Origin: an uncultured Clostridia bacterium
GTDB taxonomy: Bacteria > Bacillota > Clostridia > Christensenellales > CAG-314
Length of the DNA: 51,329 nucleotides
Direction of reading: 5' to 3'
Assembly (NCBI GenBank): GCA_947601445.1
Contig: CANQGD010000008.1
Coordinates: 1 to 51,329 of the forward strand
The position numbers and the translations under genes were made by a program. Within the stretch, counting starts at the first letter, position 1. The number at the start of each line of letters is the position of its first letter. Positions 16,140 through 25,217 of this stretch are shown here, in pieces. The notes under the pieces are model-generated. The model saw only the letters and a program-made list of their open reading frames with translations, was not told where the DNA came from and searched no databases.

Positions 16140-18355
16140 AACTTGTTATTGTCGAGTCCCCTGCAAAAGCTAAAACTATCGGTAAATATCTCGGTCCCGA
16201 CTATCGTGTGGACGCTTCCCGCGGACATATTTGGGATTTGCCCGATAAGGAAATGGGAATTGATTTCAATCACAATTACGAACCTTCTCTCGAAGCGCGC
16301 AAACCGGAACAGCGCGAGACGATCGAAAGATTGAAAAAAGAAGTGGCGCGTGCCGAAAAAGTTTATTTGGCAACCGACCCTGATCGCGAAGGCGAAGCTA
16401 TTTCATATCATTTGCAATGTGCGCTGAATCTCGATCCAAACGAAAAAAATCGCATTATGTTCAACGAGATTTCAAAAAAAGCGGTAAACAATGCAATTGC
16501 AAATCCCGACTACATCAACAAAGGTTTGGTATCCGCGCAACAGGCGCGCCGAGTCTTGGACAGATTGGTCGGTTACACTCTTTCGCCCGTCCTTTGCAAA
16601 AAAATCACGAATAAGCTCTCGGCAGGCAGAGTTCAATCAGCCGCGTTGCGTATCATCGTGGATCGCGAAAAAGAAATACAAAAGTTTAAGCCCGAAGAGT
16701 TTTGGCACGTCTCCGCATTGTTGGAAAAACCCAAAAACAAACCGCAATTTAAAGCGGTATTGACGGAACTCGGCGGCAAAAAAATAAAGTTAAAAAACAA
16801 AGAACAATGCGACGTTGCGCTTGAAACTCTGAACAACGACGAATATATCGTTTCTTCTGTAAAAAAATCCGTTACGCAGTCACGTCCGCAACCGCCTTTT
16901 ACCACGAGTACGATGCAGCAAGACGCAGTTAACAAACTTCGTATGTCCTCCGGCGCAGTAATGTCGGTCGCTCAGCAGCTTTACGAGGGATTCGATATTC
17001 CGGGTATGGGACATGTCGCGTTGGTAACTTATATCAGAACCGACTCTGTGCGTGTGTCAACCGACGCAGTGTTTGCCGCTCGTGACCGTATAGCTGCGGT
17101 GTACGGAGCAGATTATGTGCCGGAAAAACCCAACTTTTACGCAACGAAAAAACAGGCGCAGGACGCGCATGAAGCAATTCGCCCGATTAACCTCGAACTT
17201 ACGCCGGAATCTATCAAAGATAAAGTACAGCGTAATCAATATGCTTTGTACAAACTTATTTACGAACGTTTTTTGGCAAGTCAGGCGGTACCTGCAACTT
17301 ACAACAGCGTGTCCGTCGGCATTTCTTGCGGAAATTGCGGTTTGACGGCAACGGGTAGAACTCCTATTTTCGACGGTTATCTTGCCATTTACGGAGAAAG
17401 CAAAACCAAAGATAAAGAAGAAGATGAAAATGCCATTCTTCCGCAAATGGCAGTGGGTGACAAGCTGAAACTTGTCAAATTGACTCCCGAGCAGCGTTTT
17501 ACCAAAGCGCCCGCGCGTTACACCGAGGCAAGCATTATCAAGGCTATGGAAGAAAAGGGTATAGGACGCCCAAGCACTTATGCCACAATAATGCAAACTC
17601 TTTACAAGAGAGAATACGTCAACAAAGACGGCAAATCGCTTGTGCCGAGCAGTCTCGGAATACAGGTCACGGAATATCTCGAAAAATATTTCAGCGAAGT
17701 TGTAGACGTGCAATTTACTGCCGAAATGGAAGACAAATTGGACGCGATCGAGGACAACGACGAACCTTGGTATAAAGTAGTGGACAGCTTTTACAAGCCG
17801 ATGCTCAAAGAAGTAGATACGGCTATGCACTCTCGCAAAGTGACGCTTCAAGATGAAACTTCCGATGTTTTATGCGACAAATGTGGCGCTCCCATGGTTA
17901 TACGACAGGGCAGATACGGAAAATATCTTGCTTGCAGCAATTATCCCGCATGCTCCAATATGAAGAGTCTGAAAGAGAAGACCCCGCCAAAAGAAACGGA
18001 GATCGTGTGCGAGATTTGCGGAGCCAAAATGTTGGAACGACAGGGAAGATACGGGAAATACCTTTCTTGCAGTAACTATCCCGCATGTCACAACACCAAA
18101 CCCATTAACGAGACCGTCGCAAAATGTCCTAAATGCGGCAAGGATGTGACTAAGCGTATTTCCAAAAGAGGTATTACTTTCTACGGTTGCACGGGTTATC
18201 CGAACTGCGACTTCGTTTCGTGGGATATACCCACGGGAACAATGTGTCCGCAATGCGGCGCTCACTTGGTATATAAAACGTTGCGCGGCAAAAAGTATAT
18301 ACGATGCTCAAACAAGGATTGCGGTTTCGATGGCGGTGAAGTGAGTGAAAGCTAA
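16136..18355 (+). CDS. topA: DNA topoisomerase I
   Basis: Type IA topoisomerase (739 residues) that relaxes negative supercoils. The TOPRIM domain is at the start (VESPAKAKTIGKYLG; ATDPDREGEAIS), the linker region has SAGRVQSAALR, and the active-site Tyr is Y299 in ALVTYIRTDS. The C-terminus carries four four-Cys zinc ribbons, beginning at CDKCG, CEICG, CPKCG and CPQCG. The first two are close copies even at DNA level (17903-17952 and 18038-18087). ATGGAGG precedes the ATG. The dprA-topA-trmFO order matches Bacillus. Confidence 0.97.
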   Translation: MKLVIVESPAKAKTIGKYLGPDYRVDASRGHIWDLPDKEMGIDFNHNYEPSLEARKPEQRETIERLKKEVARAEKVYLATDPDREGEAISYHLQCALNLDPNEKNRIMFNEISKKAVNNAIANPDYINKGLVSAQQARRVLDRLVGYTLSPVLCKKITNKLSAGRVQSAALRIIVDREKEIQKFKPEEFWHVSALLEKPKNKPQFKAVLTELGGKKIKLKNKEQCDVALETLNNDEYIVSSVKKSVTQSRPQPPFTTSTMQQDAVNKLRMSSGAVMSVAQQLYEGFDIPGMGHVALVTYIRTDSVRVSTDAVFAARDRIAAVYGADYVPEKPNFYATKKQAQDAHEAIRPINLELTPESIKDKVQRNQYALYKLIYERFLASQAVPATYNSVSVGISCGNCGLTATGRTPIFDGYLAIYGESKTKDKEEDENAILPQMAVGDKLKLVKLTPEQRFTKAPARYTEASIIKAMEEKGIGRPSTYATIMQTLYKREYVNKDGKSLVPSSLGIQVTEYLEKYFSEVVDVQFTAEMEDKLDAIEDNDEPWYKVVDSFYKPMLKEVDTAMHSRKVTLQDETSDVLCDKCGAPMVIRQGRYGKYLACSNYPACSNMKSLKEKTPPKETEIVCEICGAKMLERQGRYGKYLSCSNYPACHNTKPINETVAKCPKCGKDVTKRISKRGITFYGCTGYPNCDFVSWDIPTGTMCPQCGAHLVYKTLRGKKYIRCSNKDCGFDGGEVSES
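17903..18087 (+). repeat. duplicated zinc-ribbon segment inside topA
   Basis: Bases 17903-17952 and 18038-18087 align over 50 positions with six mismatches, mostly at third codon positions. Both encode RQGRYGKYL-(A/S)-CSNYPAC. This points to an internal duplication of one zinc-ribbon module. Confidence 0.8.
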
Positions 18356-19646
18356 AATTATCGGCGGCGGTTTCGCCGGTTGCGAAGCGTGCTATCAATT
18401 GCTCAAACGCGGCGTGGACGTAACGTTGGAGGAAATGAAGCCGATAAAAAAATCTCCCGCGCATCGGCTCGATACGTTGTGCGAGGTGGTGTGTTCAAAT
18501 TCCTTCAAGAGTGAAGATATAACCACGTCCAGCGGGCTGTTAAAAGCGGAAATGCGTCTGTTGGACAGTTTGATTTTGCGTGTTGCGGACGAAACAAAAG
18601 TTCCCGCGGGCAATGCGTTGGCGGTGGATAGATATGCTTTTTCTTCTCGGATCACGCAGCTGCTCGAAGGTTATAAAAATTTTCACAGAGTCAACGTTGT
18701 GGAAACAAATACGGATACCGACGGATACGATTTTGTGATTGTGGCAACCGGTCCGCTTACAGACGAGGCGTTGATACCCGCATTCCGAAATATTTTCGGT
18801 TCGGAATTTTTGTATTTCTTTGACGCCGTTGCGCCTATCGTTACTGCCGACAGTATCGATTTCGACAGTGCGTTTATTGCCAGCAGATACGGAAAGGGCA
18901 GCGCTGACTACGTTAATTGTCCGATGAACAAGGAAGAATATCTTTCTTTTTACGAAAATCTTGTTTCCGCCGAAACGGTGGAACTCAAAGACTTTGAAAA
19001 AAATGTGTTCGAAGGTTGCATGCCCATTGAAGTAATGGCTAAGCGCGGTGTGGATACAATGCGTTTCGGACCGCTCAAACCGGTGGGATTGAGAGATGAG
19101 CGCAAAGACGAAAAACCTTATGCGGTGTTGCAGCTTCGCAAGGAAAATGCCGAAGGGACGCGCTACAATCTTGTGGGATTTCAAACCAATTTGAAATACG
19201 GCGAACAGCAACGCGTTTTCGGTATGATCCCCGCATTGAAACACGCTGAGTTCGTTCGCTACGGCGTTATGCATCGAAACACATACATAAACGCGCCAAA
19301 GTTTTTGAACGAATGTTTTCAGTTGAAATCCGATCCGAAACTGTTTTTTGCAGGACAACTTACGGGCGTCGAAGGATATATGGAATCTGCCGTAAGCGGA
19401 CTTGTAGCTGCTTTGCAAGTATACAGAATATTCAATCATTTACAACCGATTGATTTCGGAGAGGAAACTTTGACGGGAGCGTTATGCAAACATGTTTCCG
19501 CGGATTTCGGAGAGTATTCGCCTATGAACAGCAGTTTCGGTATTCTTGCGCCGCTTGCAGAAAAAATACGTGACAAGTCACAAAGAAAAATCGCTTATTC
19601 CGACAGAGCGATAGCAGTTATGAAAAATTTAACAAAACAAATTTAA
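18345..19646 (+). CDS. trmFO: methylenetetrahydrofolate-tRNA-(uracil-5-)-methyltransferase TrmFO
   Basis: TrmFO (433 residues) uses methylenetetrahydrofolate and FAD to methylate U54 in the T loop of tRNA. The FAD-binding motif is GGGFAGCEA at the very start. The two functional cysteines are seen in [10 protein letters not shown] and [14 protein letters not shown]. Later family motifs include [21 protein letters not shown] in pieces (KPYAVLQLR) and [13 protein letters not shown]. Translation starts with GTG at 18345, overlapping the end of topA by 11 bases. In Bacillus xerC follows this gene; here hslV follows directly. Confidence 0.96.
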   Translation: MKAKIIGGGFAGCEACYQLLKRGVDVTLEEMKPIKKSPAHRLDTLCEVVCSNSFKSEDITTSSGLLKAEMRLLDSLILRVADETKVPAGNALAVDRYAFSSRITQLLEGYKNFHRVNVVETNTDTDGYDFVIVATGPLTDEALIPAFRNIFGSEFLYFFDAVAPIVTADSIDFDSAFIASRYGKGSADYVNCPMNKEEYLSFYENLVSAETVELKDFEKNVFEGCMPIEVMAKRGVDTMRFGPLKPVGLRDERKDEKPYAVLQLRKENAEGTRYNLVGFQTNLKYGEQQRVFGMIPALKHAEFVRYGVMHRNTYINAPKFLNECFQLKSDPKLFFAGQLTGVEGYMESAVSGLVAALQVYRIFNHLQPIDFGEETLTGALCKHVSADFGEYSPMNSSFGILAPLAEKIRDKSQRKIAYSDRAIAVMKNLTKQI

Positions 19647-19656
19647 GGAGATGAAT

Positions 19657-20208
19657 ATGTCAGAGGTTTTTGCCGATACAATCAAAGGGACAACAATTTG
19701 CGCTGTCAAACGCGACGGTAAAATAGCTGTGGCGGGAGACGGACAAGTTACACAAGGACAAAACGTTATAATGAAAGGCAATGCGGTTAAAGTACGCCGT
19801 ATTTATGACGGTAAAATCGTAACGGGCTTTGCAGGCTCCGTTGCCGACGCATTTACTCTTTCTGAAAAATTTGAAGAAATGCTGCAAAAGTTCAGCGGAA
19901 ATTTACTTCGTTCCGCTGTTGAAGTCGCTCAACTGTGGCGCAGAGATAATATTATGCGTAAATTGGAAGCTATGATGATTGTCGCAGACAAGGAAAATAT
20001 ATTTCTTTTGTCGGGTACGGGCGATGTAATAGAACCGGATGACGGCGTTTGCGCGATAGGAAGCGGCGGAAACTATGCTCTTGCCGCAGCAAAGGCGCTG
20101 ATGCGCAACACGGATTTGTCTGCAAAGGAAATTGCCGCAAAGGCTTTGGAAATTGCCAGCGAAATTTGTGTTTTTACCAACGGTCACATCACCGTAGAGG
20201 AGGCGTAG
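19657..20208 (+). CDS. hslV: ATP-dependent protease subunit HslV
   Basis: HslV (183 residues) is the proteolytic dodecamer of the HslUV protease, related to proteasome beta subunits. The catalytic Thr is T12 in [13 protein letters not shown], so an 11-residue propeptide ([11 protein letters not shown]) must be removed to expose it; E. coli HslV loses only Met. Other family features are [27 protein letters not shown] and [11 protein letters not shown]. The ATG at 19657 is 6 bases from AAGGAG; the ATG at 19651 touches that site. hslU follows one base after its stop. Confidence 0.95.
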   Translation: MSEVFADTIKGTTICAVKRDGKIAVAGDGQVTQGQNVIMKGNAVKVRRIYDGKIVTGFAGSVADAFTLSEKFEEMLQKFSGNLLRSAVEVAQLWRRDNIMRKLEAMMIVADKENIFLLSGTGDVIEPDDGVCAIGSGGNYALAAAKALMRNTDLSAKEIAAKALEIASEICVFTNGHITVEEA

Positions 20209-20209
20209 T

Positions 20210-21493
20210 ATGACACCTAAACAAATAGTAAACGAACTCGACAGATACATTGTGGGGCAGTTCAATGCAAAAAAAGCGGTTGCAATCGCTTTGCGCAACA
20301 GATACCGCCGCAGCAAACTTCCGCTTGCGGATCGTGAAGAGATAACACCGAAAAATATTATTATGAAAGGTCCCACCGGCGTGGGAAAAACCGAGATTGC
20401 ACGCAGACTTGCAAAACTTGTGAAAGCGCCTTTCTTAAAAGTCGAAGCCACGAAATATACCGAGGTCGGTTACGTGGGCAGAGATGTAGAAAGTATGATC
20501 CGCGATCTTGTGGAAGTATCTATTCGTCTTGTGAAAGACGAACGTTACAAGGAAGTGGAAGCTCGCGCTTTTGAACGAGCTGTTGACAGAGTGGCGGATT
20601 TGTTGTTAAAACAATCCAAGGAATTGCCCGAGGGCATAACTAAGGTCGCTGTTATAGACGAGGTTTCAAAGCACAATCTCGATCAAATGTCTGTGGAAAT
20701 TTCCGTTGCGGATATACCAAAACCCGTGGAATTGCAGGCAGGAGGCGGAGAAATCAACATCGGCAACATTTTCGGGGAAATTTTACCCAAGAAAACGAAG
20801 AAGCGTACCGTAACGGTGGAAGAGGCTTTGCGTATAATAGCTTCCGAAGAAAGCGAAAAACTCATAGATTTGGACAGCGTTGAGAGCGAAGCGTTAAAGC
20901 GCGCAGAAAACGACGGCGTAATTTTTATCGACGAAATGGATAAAATAGCCGGTAAATCTTCTCAAAACGGTCCGGATGTCTCCCGCGAAGGCGTTCAGCG
21001 CGATATTTTGCCGATAGTGGAAGGCTGTACGGTCAGTACAAAGTACGGCAATATAAAAACGGACTACATTTTGTTTATTGCAAGCGGAGCGTTTCACGTC
21101 AGCAAGGTTTCCGATTTGATTCCCGAATTGCAAGGACGTTTCCCTGTGTTAGTGGAGTTGGACAGTTTGGGAGTAGACGATTTTATAAAAATTCTCACCG
21201 AACCGGAAAATGCCATTACACAACAGTACAAAAAATTGCTTGCTGTTGATAACATCGATTTGAGTTTTACCGAGGACGGCATTGCGGAAATAGCCAACGT
21301 CGCTTTCGATCAAAACAACACGCTCGAAGACATCGGCGCTCGTAGGCTTCAAAGTATTATGGAACATATCGTAGAGGATATTTCCTATGACATCAACGAA
21401 GAAGGAGAAGTCCGAAAAGTCGTTATAGACAAGGATTACGTGTTAAATAATTTCAGAACCGAATCGCGTAATCTCAAAAAATACGTATTGTAA
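20210..21493 (+). CDS. hslU: HslU ATPase subunit of HslUV protease
   Basis: HslU (427 residues) is the AAA+ unfoldase that feeds substrates to HslV. It begins MTPKQIVNELDRYIVGQ, with Walker A GPTGVGKTE and the pore-loop region TEVGYVGRDVES. A variable I domain follows (about residues 105-230), then Walker B VIFIDEMDKIA and the sensor region. The C-terminal tail NFRTESRNLKKYVL inserts between HslV subunits in known structures. GAGGAGG precedes the ATG. codY, the usual next gene in Bacillus, is absent. Confidence 0.96.
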   Translation: MTPKQIVNELDRYIVGQFNAKKAVAIALRNRYRRSKLPLADREEITPKNIIMKGPTGVGKTEIARRLAKLVKAPFLKVEATKYTEVGYVGRDVESMIRDLVEVSIRLVKDERYKEVEARAFERAVDRVADLLLKQSKELPEGITKVAVIDEVSKHNLDQMSVEISVADIPKPVELQAGGGEINIGNIFGEILPKKTKKRTVTVEEALRIIASEESEKLIDLDSVESEALKRAENDGVIFIDEMDKIAGKSSQNGPDVSREGVQRDILPIVEGCTVSTKYGNIKTDYILFIASGAFHVSKVSDLIPELQGRFPVLVELDSLGVDDFIKILTEPENAITQQYKKLLAVDNIDLSFTEDGIAEIANVAFDQNNTLEDIGARRLQSIMEHIVEDISYDINEEGEVRKVVIDKDYVLNNFRTESRNLKKYVL

Positions 21494-21506
21494 CATAGGA
21501 GAAAAT

Positions 21507-23300
21507 ATGGCAGAACTATTGAATGGACAACGCCGCAGCATTATGTGCGGAGAGGTTACAACGGAACACATTCAAAAGGAACTCACGCTTATGGGGTGGG
21601 TACACAGAAGGCGCGACCTCGGCGGATTGATTTTCTTGCAACTCAGAGACAGAAGCGGCATAGTTCAGATCGTTTTCGATACGGATGTTTGCTCGCAAGA
21701 ACTGTTGGACAAGGCGTCCACGCTCAAATTGGAATACGTCATCACCGTTACCGGCAAAGTACGCCGCCGCGTCGGCAACAATGTTAATCCGAATATGAAA
21801 ACCGGCGAAGTCGAACTCGTGGCAGAACAGTTGAAAATTCTTTCCGAAGCTGACACGACTCCGTTTTCGATAGGTGATGACAACGCTAATGAGACGCTCC
21901 GCCTAAAATACAGATACCTCGACTTGCGAAGAGAAGATTTGCAAAATAATTTGGTAACGCGCAGTAAAATTTATCGAATTACTCGCAACTATCTCGCTGA
22001 GAATGGTTTTATAGAAGTGGAAACGCCCATGTTGGGAAAATCCACTCCCGAAGGTGCGCGCGACTATCTTGTTCCAAGTCGTGTTCGGCAAGGTAGTTTT
22101 TATGCCTTGCCGCAATCGCCGCAGCTTTACAAGCAATTGTTGATGATTGGCGGTATGGATAGATATTTTCAGATTGCAAAATGTTTTCGTGATGAAGACC
22201 TGAGAGCAAACCGTCAGCCCGAGTTTACTCAAATCGATTTGGAAATGAGCTTTGTGGATCAGGAAGAAGAAGTCATGACTCTGACCGAAGGCTTGCTTGT
22301 AAAAATGTTTAAGGAAATTCGTAACGTAGACCTTCCGGATCATTTTCAACGGCTTTCCTGGACGGAATGTATGAATCGTTTCGGTTCTGACAAACCCGAT
22401 TTGCGTTTTGGTATGGAAATACAATCGTTGGACATTGTCGTAAAGAACAGCAATTTTGCTGTTTTTGCCAATGCATTGGCGGCAGGCGGTACCGTACGCG
22501 CAATTGTATTTAACCAAGGCGCCGACAAACTTTCTCGCAAAGATCTTGACAGGTTGGCGGAATTTGTCAAAACCTACAAAGCAAAAGGACTTGCTTGGTA
22601 CGGTTTGGGTAAAGACGGCGTAAAATGCAGTTTTGCAAAAGCTGTTTCGGAAGAGGAACTTGCCGCCATTGCCGATACTTTGGAGATGAAACAAGGGGAC
22701 ATTGCTTTGATTGTAGCCGACGCCGATTGGCAAACCGCGGTTGTGTCGTTGGGCGCATTGCGCTGTCATCTTGCTGCAAAGTTCGCTATGTATCAAAAGG
22801 GTGATTTCGCCGCTTTGTGGGTTGTGGATTTCCCGCTGTTTGAGTATTCGGAAGAAGAAGGCAGGTATGTTGCTATGCATCATCCATTTACCAGCCCGAA
22901 AAACGAGGATTTACAATATATGAAAACAGACCCTGCACGCGTACGTGCCAAAGCATACGACGTTGTAATCAACGGAGATGAAATGGGCGGCGGTTCCATG
23001 CGTATTTACAATCGTGATGTGCAAAAGTTGATGTTTGAAACTTTGGGTTTCAGCGATGAACAAATTGCGGATAGATTCGGATTTTTCGTTGATGCGTTCA
23101 AATACGGTACTCCCCCGCACGGAGGTTTGGCTTTGGGACTTGATCGCTTGGTAATGGTTTTGACGGACACCAACAACATAAAGGATGTTATTGCATTCCC
23201 CAAAATGCAAAACGCAAGCGATATGATGAGCGACGCACCATCCGAGGTCGAGGATAAGCAACTTTCTGAGCTTGGAATCAGATGCTGTAAAAATGACTGA
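21507..23300 (+). CDS. aspS: aspartyl-tRNA synthetase
   Basis: Class IIb aspartyl-tRNA synthetase of bacterial type (597 residues). The N-terminal OB anticodon-binding domain contains GWVHRRRDLGGLIFLQLRD. Motif 2 is FRDEDLRANRQPEFTQIDLEM in pieces (CFRDEDLRANRQPEFTQ), and motif 3 is GLALGLDRLVM. The bacterial GAD insertion domain is present at about residues 290-420. I cannot tell whether it discriminates between tRNA-Asp and tRNA-Asn. The upstream site TAGGAGAAAAT supports the ATG at 21507. Its end overlaps the next gene by 8 bases. Confidence 0.97.
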   Translation: MAELLNGQRRSIMCGEVTTEHIQKELTLMGWVHRRRDLGGLIFLQLRDRSGIVQIVFDTDVCSQELLDKASTLKLEYVITVTGKVRRRVGNNVNPNMKTGEVELVAEQLKILSEADTTPFSIGDDNANETLRLKYRYLDLRREDLQNNLVTRSKIYRITRNYLAENGFIEVETPMLGKSTPEGARDYLVPSRVRQGSFYALPQSPQLYKQLLMIGGMDRYFQIAKCFRDEDLRANRQPEFTQIDLEMSFVDQEEEVMTLTEGLLVKMFKEIRNVDLPDHFQRLSWTECMNRFGSDKPDLRFGMEIQSLDIVVKNSNFAVFANALAAGGTVRAIVFNQGADKLSRKDLDRLAEFVKTYKAKGLAWYGLGKDGVKCSFAKAVSEEELAAIADTLEMKQGDIALIVADADWQTAVVSLGALRCHLAAKFAMYQKGDFAALWVVDFPLFEYSEEEGRYVAMHHPFTSPKNEDLQYMKTDPARVRAKAYDVVINGDEMGGGSMRIYNRDVQKLMFETLGFSDEQIADRFGFFVDAFKYGTPPHGGLALGLDRLVMVLTDTNNIKDVIAFPKMQNASDMMSDAPSEVEDKQLSELGIRCCKND

Positions 23301-23820
23301 ACGCGGAGTAGTGCTGAATATAAAAAACGAGTTCGCAAAAGTACGTGTCGGAAGAAATTCCGCATGTGCTTCCTGCGGTAAATGCGGTATGACCGAACGC
23401 CAAAAGCATGTGGACTTTTTTGCCGACAACAGTATCGGCGCCAAAGAAGGCGATACTGTTGTGTTGAATATTCCTGAGACCGACAGCGCACGGCTTGCGT
23501 TTGTGGGATATATTATTCCGATTATTCCGGCATTGGGCTTGCTGTTTCTCGTAATATGTCTCGGTTGGAAAGAATGGATCGCTGCATTGATGTTTTTGGG
23601 TGGTTTGGCGTTGGGTTTCGCTGTTGTAGCGTTGATTGACAGGCTTCATCGTCACAAATGGATGGAAACGCCGCAAATTGTGGAAATTGTCCAATCGACT
23701 GCGCCACAAGAGCAAACGCCAACGGACGAAATCAATACCGAAGATAAATTAGCCGAAGCGAACGGCGACAAAACAGAAACAAATATTTCAGACGAACAAA
23801 ATATTGAAAAAAGGAGATAA
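23293..23820 (+). CDS. RseC/MucC-like membrane protein (SoxR-reducing type)
   Basis: A 175-residue membrane protein of the RseC/MucC group. An N-terminal small domain carries CASCGKCGM, a Cys cluster that in relatives such as RsxC-associated RseC can bind an Fe-S cluster or undergo redox change. Two membrane segments follow (about residues 73-95 and 98-118), then an acidic, low-complexity cytoplasmic tail of about 50 residues rich in Glu, Thr and Asn. The ATG at 23293 overlaps the aspS stop by 8 bases. trxA follows, which fits a thiol or redox role; the exact function is unknown. Confidence 0.75.
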   Translation: MTERGVVLNIKNEFAKVRVGRNSACASCGKCGMTERQKHVDFFADNSIGAKEGDTVVLNIPETDSARLAFVGYIIPIIPALGLLFLVICLGWKEWIAALMFLGGLALGFAVVALIDRLHRHKWMETPQIVEIVQSTAPQEQTPTDEINTEDKLAEANGDKTETNISDEQNIEKRR

Positions 23821-23825
23821 CGAAG

Positions 23826-24137
23826 ATGAGTAAAATACCCGATGTCGCTGAAAATTTCGATGAATTTATAGGCAGCGGAACGGCAGTAGTGGACTTTTGG
23901 GCTACTTGGTGCGGACCGTGCAAAATGTTGGCGCCCATTCTCGACGAGGTGGCGGACAAATTGACAGACGTTAAATTCGGCAAGGTAGATGTGGACAATG
24001 CTATGGAACTTGCAAAGCGCTTCAAGATAGTGTCCATACCTAATGTTTGCATTTTCAAGGACGGCGAACTTGTGGATCGCATAATAGGTTTGTGCGACGA
24101 AGAAGAATTGACCGATACAATATCCAAACATATCTAA
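23826..24137 (+). CDS. trxA: thioredoxin
   Basis: Thioredoxin (103 residues), a cytoplasmic disulphide reductase. The active site is WCGPC (28-32) in the usual context DFWATWCGPCKML, and the cis-proline loop is VSIPNVCIFKDGE. A cysteine next to the cis-Pro loop (NVC) is extra relative to most thioredoxins. GGAG lies about 8 bases upstream of the ATG at 23826. It is the last gene of the comM-trxA run and is followed by a strong terminator. Thioredoxin reductase is not in the window. Confidence 0.95.
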   Translation: MSKIPDVAENFDEFIGSGTAVVDFWATWCGPCKMLAPILDEVADKLTDVKFGKVDVDNAMELAKRFKIVSIPNVCIFKDGELVDRIIGLCDEEELTDTISKHI

Positions 24138-24151
24138 TTTTATTTTGTGGA

Positions 24152-24186
24152 AAAGAGCGATTGAATTTTTCAATCGCTCTTTTTTG
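24152..24186 (+). terminator. terminator after trxA
   Basis: AAAAGAGCGATTGA (24152-24165) pairs perfectly with TCAATCGCTCTTTT (24171-24184), 5-base loop, followed by more T. The A-rich left arm also allows it to work for the convergent HAD gene. Confidence 0.9.
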
Positions 24187-24298
24187 TGAAAATAAATTTA
24201 AACTTATATAAAAACCGACCCCATATTGCTTTTTTATACTTATTGTCCTTGTGTACGACGAGATAAATTATACAAAATTATTTGCAGTTGGAAATTTC

Positions 24299-24321
24299 GA
24301 AAATTCGGCAAGCCGATTTTG
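24299..24321 (-). terminator. possible terminator of the HAD gene
   Basis: On the minus strand AAAATCGGC and GCCGAATTTT can form a short stem with one bulge and a T-rich right arm, just after the stop codon at 24327. It is weak; the bidirectional hairpin at 24152-24186 may do the main work. Confidence 0.4.
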
Positions 24322-24326
24322 TTCCT

Positions 24327-24992
24327 CTATTCAAAAAGGGGCAAAAGTTCCGTTAGATTGCTTATTTCAAAGTCGGGGCGTTCGCTTTCGTCGCGTACCG
24401 TGTTAAGTCCGCCCAATCCTTGTTTGATCCAAATTGTTTTCATTCCCACTTGCTTTGCGGGAGCGATGTCGTTGTCTATCCTGTCTCCTATCATAACCGT
24501 CTCGGCGGCGAAAACGTTCGTTTTGTTTAGTGCGGTTTGAAATATCCGCAAATCGGGCTTACTTGTTTTGCAGTCGGCGGAAGAAATAACGTAATCGAAA
24601 AAGTGCAAGATGCCGAAATCGGCAAGTCTATCGGACAGCCCGTCCGACTGATTTGCTATGACGCCCAATTTGAAGTTTTGCGACAATTTTTCGAGAACGA
24701 ATTTGGCGTCGGGATAGAGCTTTTCGTACTCGCAACGGTATGGCGCAGTCTCGACAAAGCCAAAATTTTTGACAACGCTTTTAAATTGGGGCAGATTGTC
24801 GCGGCAAGCACGCTGTAATTCTCGATATATGTCGTCTGCCGTGATGCCCAATGCCTTTGCTTGTTTTGTCGCGGCTTGTTCCGCACAGCGAGCAAGCCAA
24901 CAGTCAGTTTCGTCCACAAGCGTAAACCCGATGTCGAAAAATATAACTTTACAAAATTGCGCAAAGTTTTTTTGCTTAGCAGAGTTTGACAT
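24327..24992 (-). CDS. HAD superfamily hydrolase
   Basis: A 221-residue haloacid dehalogenase-type phosphatase, substrate unknown. Motif I is FFDIGFTLVD: the nucleophile Asp is present, but the second Asp of the DxDxT pattern is Gly, as in some HAD subgroups. Motif II is VIANQSDG, motif III Lys lies in KTSKPDLRIF, and motif IV is MIGDRIDNDI. A cap domain lies at about residues 30-105. It has its own consensus promoter on the minus strand and is the only minus-strand gene before the right edge, so it is independent of its neighbours. Confidence 0.88.
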   Translation of the reverse strand: MSNSAKQKNFAQFCKVIFFDIGFTLVDETDCWLARCAEQAATKQAKALGITADDIYRELQRACRDNLPQFKSVVKNFGFVETAPYRCEYEKLYPDAKFVLEKLSQNFKLGVIANQSDGLSDRLADFGILHFFDYVISSADCKTSKPDLRIFQTALNKTNVFAAETVMIGDRIDNDIAPAKQVGMKTIWIKQGLGGLNTVRDESERPDFEISNLTELLPLFE

Positions 24993-25016
24993 TTTCCGTC
25001 CCCAAAAGATAACCTA

Positions 25017-25045
25017 ATTATATTTTTGCCTAAACGTTTTGTCAA
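25017..25045 (-). promoter_or_regulatory. promoter of the HAD gene
   Basis: Read on the minus strand: TTGACA (25045-25040), 17-base spacer, TATAAT (25022-25017). Both boxes match consensus. It lies back to back with the rrf2 promoter about 115 bases away. Confidence 0.85.
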
Positions 25046-25160
25046 GTTGTTTCGGCTCGTCGTAGCGTTTGCGTCTGATTGTTATTCGTTTGTCGGGTGG
25101 AACTTTGTGCTAAGAAAATAATCGCGGCTCAATATATTTTTTCGTATTTGTCTAAAATGT

Positions 25161-25189
25161 TTGACATACGATTATAATAGTAGTAAACT
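25161..25189 (+). promoter_or_regulatory. promoter of rrf2-nifS-nifU
   Basis: TTGACA (25161-25166), 17-base spacer, TAAACT (25184-25189). The last bases of the -10 box lie inside the palindrome at 25187-25206. Confidence 0.75.
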
Positions 25190-25206
25190 AATCATAGTAA
25201 ATTAGT
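25187..25206 (+). promoter_or_regulatory. candidate Rrf2 operator
   Basis: ACTAAT (25187-25192) and ATTAGT (25201-25206) are inverted copies separated by 8 bases, covering the -10 end and the transcription start of the rrf2 operon. The position is right for repression of the operon by its first product. Confidence 0.55.
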
Positions 25207-25217
25207 AGGAATTGAAC

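Noticed and set aside
24226-24540. 104-codon ORF on the + strand between trxA and the HAD gene
   Set aside because: It is the reverse reading of the HAD gene end and has no ribosome binding site.
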